Positions 1-4,615 of a stretch of 6,004 nucleotides of DNA are shown in pieces. The notes under the pieces are model-generated. The model was given only the letters and a program-made list of their open reading frames with translations, searched no databases and was not told where the DNA came from. Position numbers and translations under genes: made by a program. Position 1 is the first letter of the stretch. Each line of letters starts with the position of its first letter. This DNA is from Cyanobacteria bacterium UBA9971 (GTDB lineage Bacteria > Cyanobacteriota > Vampirovibrionia > Gastranaerophilales > UBA9971): assembly GCA_003499955.1 (NCBI GenBank), contig DNRP01000010.1, positions 29,152 to 35,155 of the forward strand, read 5' to 3'.

Positions 1-357
1 TCGCAGTTTATCAGCGGGCTTAACGGGCTTGAGAAAAACAGGGCAAGCGCTCTTGCTGATATTGCTTCTACAGGTGAAAGTGTTAAAGCCGATCTTGTTA
101 ATCAGGAAGAAGCAAGGAAGTTAAGCGAAATGCAGGCACTCGGGGGGGTTCTTTCCGATGCTCAAAGTGCTTTGCTCAACAATACAAAAGCTTCTCTTAA
201 TGCGTCCCAGGCTCTTAATGATTTTCTTAACGGGCAGTGGATGCAGCAATTAAGGGCTTATACCGCTGATTTGACCAGCAAACGCCAGATGATATCTTCT
301 ATTGTTGGCAGCATTGCCGGTGCAAGTAGTAAAATAGCTTCTGCTGGTATGGGATAA
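1..357 (+). CDS. C-terminal part of a probable phage virion/DNA-ejection protein (5' truncated)
   Basis: The frame is open from the first base to the TAA at 355-357, so the visible 118 residues are the C-terminus of a gene that starts outside the window; the internal Met codon at 130 has no clear Shine-Dalgarno and is unlikely to be the start. The sequence is almost all predicted helix, rich in Ala, Ser, Leu, Asn and Gln, with no Cys. It ends in a small-residue tail (SIVGSIAGASSKIASAGMG). Such helical proteins with Gly/Ala/Ser-rich tails are common among phage internal-virion and DNA-ejection proteins (P22 gp7/gp20 type, T7 gp14 type) and portal-adjacent proteins. That assignment is inferred from composition and from the scaffold and coat genes downstream; no diagnostic motif is visible. 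It could instead be a tail or other structural protein. Confidence 0.5.
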   Translation, partial: SQFISGLNGLEKNRASALADIASTGESVKADLVNQEEARKLSEMQALGGVLSDAQSALLNNTKASLNASQALNDFLNGQWMQQLRAYTADLTSKRQMISSIVGSIAGASSKIASAGMG

Positions 358-455
358 GTTTTATAAAAAAGAAAGGTCTTTTTATATTGTATAAATTTTG
401 CTTATGTTAAACTTGATATGTTTTTTGTTACAGTTTGTCTGTGTAAGGAGTTTAT

Positions 456-1019
456 ATGTTTAAAAAAGCTTTTACTTTATTTTTGACAATTTCGTTTTTT
501 CTTTTGTCTTCCGGGGCGTCTCTAGCGGCTAATGTTGAGCCACAAAAAGCAGCGATTGCAGTTGAGGCAAAAAAAGAAGTTGTTTCAATTCCTAGCGGGA
601 CAGTTGTTCCTGTTGTTCTTAAATACCCTTTAAATAGTGATTCTCTTCAAAACAGCGATCTTATTTCAATTATTATTGACGATGATGTTCTTATTGACAA
701 TCATTTTGTGTTTAAAAAAGGAACAAGTGGCATTGCTTATGTGCAAAAAGTTGTTCATTCCGGTCAACACGGCAGACCCGGTTATATTTTAATAAAAGAA
801 GGCAAAGTTAAGGATGTTAATAAAGTTGATCATCCTATTCAGTTAAGTATTGAAGCAAAAGGCGAAAGTAAAAGACCAAGTGCCGTATTTTTAAGTGTAA
901 TTGGTGTTATTCTTATATTAATTCCTTTTGGTATATGGAGAACAGGAACTTCTGCAAATGTTTCCGCTGCAAAAGTCATGGAAGGTTTTATTACTTCTCC
1001 AAGTGAAATAGCTCTGTAG
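456..1019 (+). CDS. Exported 187-aa protein with signal peptide, 'PSGT' beta domain and one membrane segment
   Basis: The start is fixed by AAGGAG at 445-450, five bases before the ATG. Residues 1-24 form a Sec signal peptide: two Lys, a hydrophobic core, and a likely cleavage after ASLA. Residues 44-135 look beta-rich and contain 'IPSGTVVPVVLK', 'VFKKGTSGIAYV' and 'GRPGYILI'. This pattern of a 'P-x-G-T' strand, later 'KKGT' and 'GRPG' recalls secreted proteins loosely resembling the VirB10/TrbI beta domain, but the match is by eye and weak. Residues 143-160 are a hydrophobic membrane segment, followed by a 27-residue tail. The protein is therefore probably exported and anchored in the envelope. 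The gene follows the truncated phage-like gene by 98 AT-rich bases with no convincing promoter, and precedes the ankyrin gene by 24 bases, so those two are probably co-transcribed. It does not resemble a virion protein. Function is unknown. Confidence 0.8.
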   Translation: MFKKAFTLFLTISFFLLSSGASLAANVEPQKAAIAVEAKKEVVSIPSGTVVPVVLKYPLNSDSLQNSDLISIIIDDDVLIDNHFVFKKGTSGIAYVQKVVHSGQHGRPGYILIKEGKVKDVNKVDHPIQLSIEAKGESKRPSAVFLSVIGVILILIPFGIWRTGTSANVSAAKVMEGFITSPSEIAL

Positions 1020-1043
1020 GTATTTTGTAAAGGAGAATATATA

Positions 1044-2249
1044 ATGAAAAATTTTTTATGTCTTATCCTAAGTTTTTTTTATTTAAATCTCTTTCCAGTA
1101 GCGGCTTTTGCTGCAGCTGATAAAAAAGTTCCAGATTATCAAAATTTTGTTAATCTGGAAGAAAAAGATGTAATTTTTACAACGAAATTAAGTAATAAAT
1201 ATATTGGAAAAACTTATACATTAACAAATAATTTCAATAAGCCTATTGTTATAAAAGCTATCGAGTTAAAAAATAACAGGGGAATAGTTCCTGTTTATAA
1301 AAATTCTCGATATATAATGACTCCGGGAAGTCTTGCACTTAATTTTGTTGGTGGATTTCTTGCTATTCCTACTTTTGGAATCTCTCTTGCTCTTACAGTC
1401 CCTGCTACGGCAGAAATAACTGTAAAAAATAACAAAGTTAAAAAAGAAGCTAAAGACAATATTAGTGATTTGTCAAAGCAGGAAATAACTCTTGAGTCCG
1501 GTAAAGCTTTTGATGTAAAAGCAATTTTTGATAAAACTCAAGCGTTAAATCGCATTCCTGATATCAAATTTACCTGTTATGATTCTGAAAACAAGCAGGA
1601 ATTTGTTATAACGGCAAATGCAGAAGATGAGAAAACTCAAGAAAATTTAAATCCAAAAGAAGAAGCGATAAGACAATTAACTGATTCAGGATTGAAACCT
1701 AACAGCAAAGTATATGCGGTCAACAGCATAGTAGAAAATGATAGCAAAACCTTAGGGTTATTTATAGATGCGGGTATGAACCCTAATACAAAATACATGG
1801 GTATGCCTTTGATAGTCTATGCAATAGAAAAAAACAAACCTGATATTGCTGCGTTATTACTTGATAAAGGGGTAAATCCTAATATAAAATGCATGGGTAT
1901 GCCTTTGATAGTCAATGCTGTGGTAAAAAATAAACCCGATATTGTTATGTTGTTAATTGACAAAGGTGTTGATGTAAACACTAAATTTGGAAAGATGAAT
2001 GCCTTACAAGCAGTAATTTATAAAAATCATCCGGAAATTGCTGTAAAATTATTGGAAAAAGGAGCAAACCCTAATGCTTCCGGATTTGGAAGCGAGCCAC
2101 CACTATTTATGGCGGTTAAGCGAAATCAAGTCGATGTTGTAAAAATGCTTCTTGAAAAAGGCGCTAATTTAAAACAAAAGTCTAAATTATTAGAAATAGC
2201 ACATAAGAAAAAATATATAGAAATTGAAAAATTATTAGTGAATTATTAA
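1044..2249 (+). CDS. Secreted ankyrin-repeat protein, 401 aa
   Basis: AAAGGAG at 1029-1035 lies eight bases before the ATG. Residues 1-24 form a signal peptide (MKNFLCLILS..., AAFAA near the cleavage site). Residues 30-190 form a beta-rich domain of no family I recognise; it includes a strongly hydrophobic stretch at 96-121 that may be membrane-associated. Residues 206-401 are ankyrin repeats: a divergent first unit (about 221-251), units starting near 252, 284, 317 and 351 with the typical 'A...N..DI..LLLDKG.NPN' pattern, and a C-terminal capping helix pair (380-401). Ankyrin repeats bind proteins, so a secreted copy would act outside the cytoplasm on a surface, host or eukaryotic partner; that target is inference. 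The gene is markedly AT-rich (for example 12 G+C in bases 1201-1260) and ends 22 bases before an intrinsic terminator. Placed among phage structural genes it looks like accessory cargo. Confidence 0.9.
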   Translation: MKNFLCLILSFFYLNLFPVAAFAAADKKVPDYQNFVNLEEKDVIFTTKLSNKYIGKTYTLTNNFNKPIVIKAIELKNNRGIVPVYKNSRYIMTPGSLALNFVGGFLAIPTFGISLALTVPATAEITVKNNKVKKEAKDNISDLSKQEITLESGKAFDVKAIFDKTQALNRIPDIKFTCYDSENKQEFVITANAEDEKTQENLNPKEEAIRQLTDSGLKPNSKVYAVNSIVENDSKTLGLFIDAGMNPNTKYMGMPLIVYAIEKNKPDIAALLLDKGVNPNIKCMGMPLIVNAVVKNKPDIVMLLIDKGVDVNTKFGKMNALQAVIYKNHPEIAVKLLEKGANPNASGFGSEPPLFMAVKRNQVDVVKMLLEKGANLKQKSKLLEIAHKKKYIEIEKLLVNY

Positions 2250-2270
2250 AACAAATAAATATATTAAATT

Positions 2271-2310
2271 AAAAAAAGCCCCTGATTTCAAAAGAAGTCG
2301 GGGGTTTTTT
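2271..2310 (+). terminator. Intrinsic terminator after the ankyrin gene
   Basis: An A-run (2271-2277) precedes an 11-bp stem, CCCCTGATTTC (2279-2289) with GAAGTCGGGGG (2294-2304). The stem has two G-U pairs and an AAAA loop, and is followed by six T (2305-2310). This is a textbook Rho-independent terminator for the + strand. It lies only about a dozen bases upstream of the Shine-Dalgarno of the scaffold gene. Confidence 0.9.
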
Positions 2311-2320
2311 GTTACTCAAA

Positions 2321-2328
2321 AAAGGAGG
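2321..2328 (+). promoter_or_regulatory. Ribosome binding site that sets the scaffold gene start
   Basis: AAAGGAGG at 2321-2328 is a near-perfect anti-SD match, four bases before the ATG at 2333. It argues against the longer reading from a TTG at 2309, which would begin inside the T-run of the terminator. Confidence 0.8.
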
Positions 2329-2332
2329 TTTT

Positions 2333-3028
2333 ATGAATAATTATTTAAATCAAAATGTAGCCGGTAATCAGCAAACAGGAGGAGCTTTTTATGGAGAGGC
2401 GCAGTTACCCGCACAAAATAACTTTCCGCTCGCAGGACAAGCTGTTCAAGGTCAACAACACCAGCAAAAAACACTTCAACAGTCTGTTCAGGATAATCAG
2501 CAGGCTGCCATTCTTAAGACATCTTCCCGTCTTAATGAAATTACTCCTGAAATGAAAAAAACTTATGAAAGTTTATTTAACTCTTATGGTGTAGATGCCG
2601 CCAACAATTGGCTTAAGCAGCAAATCATCAACAATCACGTTAATTTACAGGCGGACAATGATGCTGTTATAAGAGAAATTCAGGCTAAGCATGCTGAAGT
2701 CTATTCTATTCCCGCTGTTCAGCAAGCGATTAATGCTTTTATTCAAATGGATTTAGATCCTTCCATAAGTTTGAGGGAGCAGGGATTTCATGATGCTATG
2801 GAGCATATTGCAGCTATTTACAGGTCGGGTTATGAAGCCGGTATGAGTTTGAAAACACAGAATGATTCCGCTAAAGCTCGCATGAGTTCCGCTGTGAATT
2901 CCGCTGTTCCTAATTATCAGAGCAATAAAGTTTTTTCCCGCTCTGAAATTAAGTCGATGTCGCCTGATGATTTTGTCAGGAACGAAAAAGCGATTTTTGA
3001 GCAGCTTGGAAGAGGGCTTATTAAGTAA
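2333..3028 (+). CDS. Probable phage capsid scaffolding protein, 231 aa
   Basis: Its likely role is to direct assembly of the coat protein encoded next, acting as an internal scaffold that leaves or is degraded on maturation. Residues 1-60 are low-complexity and rich in Gln, Asn, Gly and Ala. Residues 66-190 are largely helical and charged. The C-terminus (about 200-231) reads 'FSRSEIKSMSPDDF...NEKAIFEQLGRGLIK'; this S/T-x-x-E-I-x-x-M-S/T-P-x-x-F followed by a closing helix is familiar from the ends of phage scaffold and related head proteins, where the C-terminal helix contacts coat. There are no catalytic motifs and no Cys. Its position immediately before the coat gene supports the call. The start at 2333 follows a strong Shine-Dalgarno. 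The terminator upstream means it needs read-through or a promoter that I cannot identify. The alternative is another minor head protein. Confidence 0.65.
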   Translation: MNNYLNQNVAGNQQTGGAFYGEAQLPAQNNFPLAGQAVQGQQHQQKTLQQSVQDNQQAAILKTSSRLNEITPEMKKTYESLFNSYGVDAANNWLKQQIINNHVNLQADNDAVIREIQAKHAEVYSIPAVQQAINAFIQMDLDPSISLREQGFHDAMEHIAAIYRSGYEAGMSLKTQNDSAKARMSSAVNSAVPNYQSNKVFSRSEIKSMSPDDFVRNEKAIFEQLGRGLIK

Positions 3029-3034
3029 GGCCTC

Positions 3035-3136
3035 TGTCATTCTGAGGAGGGACTTTAGTCCTGACGTGAGAATCTGTCCGGTTTTGTTATGTGGATAGAT
3101 TGCCACGTCAGCCTTTTGGCCTTCCTCGCAATGACA
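3035..3136. repeat. 102-bp imperfect palindromic repeat able to fold into a four-arm cruciform
   Basis: The ends are inverted: TGTCATT (3035-3041) pairs with AATGACA (3130-3136), continued by GAGGAGG (3044-3050) with CCTTCCTC (3120-3127). Inside are three smaller hairpins: GGACT/AGTCC (3050-3061), TGACGTG/CACGTCA (3062-3068 with 3104-3110) extended by AATCT/AGATT (3071-3075 with 3097-3101), and GCC-TTTT-GGC (3111-3120). The motifs 'GTCATTCTGAG', 'AGATTGC' and 'CTCGCAATGAC' match, from memory, dispersed intergenic repeats of many bacterial chromosomes. It encodes no protein. Confidence 0.8.
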
Positions 3137-3157
3137 ATGCGGGGCTTAGATTATAAA
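3131..3157 (+). promoter_or_regulatory. Weak candidate promoter before the capsid gene
   Basis: ATGACA (3131-3136, the outer tip of the cruciform repeat) and TATAAA (3152-3157) each match five of six sigma-70 consensus bases. The 15-base spacer is shorter than the preferred 17. This is a guess from pattern only. Confidence 0.2.
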
Positions 3158-3173
3158 GTTGTTTATTTGATAA

Positions 3174-3205
3174 ATCCTGAACTTGTTTCAGGATGACATT
3201 TTTTT
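3174..3205 (+). repeat. Palindromic repeat hairpin with trailing T-run
   Basis: ATCCTGAA (3174-3181) and TTCAGGAT (3187-3194) form a perfect 8-bp stem around CTTGT, followed by GACA and seven T (3199-3205). The 'ATCCTGAACTTGTTTCAGGATGACA' type is, from memory, another widely dispersed bacterial intergenic repeat. The T-run starts four bases after the stem, so it could act as a leaky terminator or attenuator between the scaffold and capsid genes, or protect the 5' end of the capsid message. Confidence 0.7.
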
Positions 3206-3223
3206 AAAGAAAGGAAATTAGTT

Positions 3224-4066
3224 ATGGTACAAGATTTATCAAATTTTATCTCTGAAGTGTGGTCACAAAAATTAACCGCTCTTTTAGACAAATCAGGTGT
3301 TATGATGCAGTGCGTCAACAGAAATTACGAAGGCGAAATTAAAAATTCCGGTGATACAGTTCATATTAGAACTTTTGGGGACGTTACAGTTAAAGATTAC
3401 TCCGGTTCAATCACTTATGATGATCTTACTTCCCCTACAGACACGCTTTTAATCGATCAGAAAAAGTATTTTGCTTTTAAAGTTGACGATGTTTCTAAAG
3501 CTCAGTCAAATATCGACATTATGGCGGGGTATCTTGAAAGAGCGAAAATCGCTATTGATTTAGCTAAAGATTCTTTCCTGCTTGGAAAACATGTCGATGT
3601 TCCTGCCGGAAATATTGTTGGTACAGACCTTGTTCCTATTGCTCTTACAAAAGACAATATTTACACAAACTTTGTAGCTGTTGCTAAGGCTCTTAAAAAG
3701 GCCAATGCGACCGCTAAAGGACAAAAACCCTGGATTGTTATTAATCCTGACATTGAAGCTCTTTTGATTCAGGCGCCGGAATTTATTCAGGCTAATCAGA
3801 CAGGTGATAAAACCTTAAAAGAAGGTTCTATAGGGAAAATAGCCGGTCTTGAAGTTCTTGTCTGCACTAATTTTACTGATACGGCAGGAAAATATTATGT
3901 GCTTGCAGGTACTAATGATGCTGTTACTTTTGCTTCTCAGGTTGTGGAAATAGAATCTTTAAGGCTTCATGATTCTTTTGACACCGCTGTCAGAGGTTTA
4001 TATGTTTATGGTGCTAAAACCGTTCAGGATGATGCTCTTGCGAAATTAGTCTGTACAGTTGCATAA
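3224..4066 (+). CDS. Phage major capsid protein, P22 coat (gp5)-like HK97 fold, 280 aa
   Basis: This is the shell-forming coat protein. AAGGAA at 3211-3216 lies seven bases before the ATG. The N-terminus 'FISEVWSQKLTALLDKSGVMMQCVNRNYEGEI' followed by 'GDTVHIRTFGDVTVKDY' is typical of P22-coat-like proteins of gut phages. Residues 40-90 would be the E-loop, ending in the conserved 'TLLIDQKKYFAFKVDDV'. Residues 93-121 form the long spine helix. Residues 165-215 (PWIVINPDIEALLIQAPEF, then GSIGKIAGLEVLVCTNF) fit the P/A domains. Residues 222-280 are closing strands. At 280 residues it is shorter than P22 gp5 (430), as is common where the extra insertion domain is missing. No obvious frameshift or missing core is seen. 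It follows the scaffold gene with a repeat-filled gap and ends at a strong terminator. No further phage gene follows in this window. Confidence 0.88.
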   Translation: MVQDLSNFISEVWSQKLTALLDKSGVMMQCVNRNYEGEIKNSGDTVHIRTFGDVTVKDYSGSITYDDLTSPTDTLLIDQKKYFAFKVDDVSKAQSNIDIMAGYLERAKIAIDLAKDSFLLGKHVDVPAGNIVGTDLVPIALTKDNIYTNFVAVAKALKKANATAKGQKPWIVINPDIEALLIQAPEFIQANQTGDKTLKEGSIGKIAGLEVLVCTNFTDTAGKYYVLAGTNDAVTFASQVVEIESLRLHDSFDTAVRGLYVYGAKTVQDDALAKLVCTVA

Positions 4067-4115
4067 AATTTAGTCTTAAGAAGAATTTTGTTTATTTTTC
4101 TTGGTTCTAAAACTC

Positions 4116-4133
4116 AAAAAGCCACTTTGTGGC
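4116..4133 (-). terminator. Intrinsic terminator for the - strand small gene
   Basis: Read on the - strand, GCCAC-AAA-GTGGC (4133 down to 4121) is a compact 5-bp G+C-rich hairpin followed by five T (4120-4116) and further T-rich sequence. It lies downstream of the small gene that ends at 4204, converging with the capsid terminator. Confidence 0.6.
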
Positions 4134-4157
4134 CTCCCTACTAACTCTCTTGATAGC

Positions 4158-4200
4158 ACAATAGGGGAAGTTTATAAGCTTCCCTTATTGTCTTTTTTTT
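4158..4200 (+). terminator. Intrinsic terminator after the capsid gene
   Basis: ACAATAGGGGAAG (4158-4170) pairs with CTTCCCTTATTGT (4179-4191), giving 13 bp with one G-U pair and an 8-base loop, followed by eight T (4193-4200). On the other strand there is no T-run, so it works for the + strand only. Confidence 0.88.
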
Positions 4201-4203
4201 GAT

Positions 4204-4431
4204 TTAATTAAATAATTTTGAAACAGCTTTTAAAAGGCGGATTGCAGGATTTTTTGTTTCAAAACCTTTATATTCAAAGCCTGTAGGTTGGGTTAAATTA
4301 GTAGGTCTTGGGGTTAAGCCCATTGATCCCGGTGTTTTTCTTACCGTAAAAGCATCTTTTAACGGTGCGTTTAATTTAGTTTTTTGGGCTGCATAATAAG
4401 CAGGGTTTTTCTGGAATGATACGTTATTCAT
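4204..4431 (-). CDS. Small hypothetical protein, 75 aa
   Basis: On the - strand AGGAAG lies six bases before the ATG (complement of 4429-4431), and a hairpin with T-run follows the gene, so it is likely real. The product is basic, with many Lys/Arg and Pro/Thr. An extended middle (PGSMGLTPRPTNLTQPTGF, about residues 34-52) is followed by an amphipathic helix at the C-terminus (NPAIRLLKAVSKLF). There is no signal peptide, membrane segment or Cys. I recognise no family. It stands between the convergent capsid gene and the terminator of hppA. It could be a host gene or the last gene of a prophage; DNA-binding or envelope-surface roles would be guesses. Confidence 0.65.
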   Translation of the reverse strand: MNNVSFQKNPAYYAAQKTKLNAPLKDAFTVRKTPGSMGLTPRPTNLTQPTGFEYKGFETKNPAIRLLKAVSKLFN

Positions 4432-4528
4432 TTTTTGCTTCCTATTTTTATGATCTTTTTTTAAGGATATATTAAAGATATTTTATGTGCAATCCTTCTT
4501 TAAACATTTAATGTTAATTTTGACGGCT

Positions 4529-4561
4529 GGACAGATCCTTCGGCTTTGCCTCAGGAAGACA
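4529..4561. repeat. Degenerate copy of the palindromic repeat family
   Basis: GGACAGATCCT at the left and CCTCAGGAAGACA at the right of this stretch resemble the ends of the reverse complement of 3035-3079 (GGACAGATTCT ... CCTCAGAATGACA), with the centre shortened. It lies between the hppA terminator and the small gene. It appears to be a decayed or half-size member of the same family as the cruciform repeat. Confidence 0.5.
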
Positions 4562-4563
4562 AT

Positions 4564-4599
4564 AAAAAAAGACCCTGATTTTATTCAGAGCCTTTTTTT
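4564..4599 (-). terminator. Intrinsic terminator after hppA (symmetrical)
   Basis: On the - strand AAAAAAAGGCTCTGA pairs with TCAGGGTCTTTTTTT across a 6-base loop, a 15-bp stem including A-T flanks and two G-U pairs. The T-run on the - strand follows the hppA stop at 4616-4618 by about 45 bases. Because both flanks are A- or T-runs it could also stop + strand transcripts, insulating hppA from the phage side. Confidence 0.85.
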
Positions 4600-4615
4600 A
4601 TTTAATTAGATTTTA

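Noticed and set aside
366..383. AAAAAGA/TCTTTTT hairpin after the first partial gene, as a terminator
   Set aside because: The stem is seven pairs with a single G-C pair, and the T-run is part of the stem; too weak to call a terminator.
380..440. Sigma-70 promoter before the 187-aa exported protein gene
   Set aside because: Several TATAAA/TATGTT and TTG-type boxes exist in this AT-rich gap, but none pair with a spacing of 16-18 bases.
2309..2332. Eight-codon N-terminal extension of the scaffold gene from a TTG
   Set aside because: It would start within the terminator T-run and translate through the strong Shine-Dalgarno at 2321-2328, which clearly serves the ATG at 2333.
2753..3106. 117-codon open frame on the - strand
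   Set aside because: It lies opposite the scaffold gene and runs into the cruciform repeat; there is no credible ribosome binding site and the product (mixed, Arg/His/Cys-rich) looks like a shadow frame.
3035..3136. tRNA or structured regulatory RNA suggested by the cloverleaf shape
   Set aside because: It lacks the tRNA TTCGA-type T-loop, conserved D-loop and CCA-adjacent acceptor pattern; the inverted, repeat-like ends explain the fold better.
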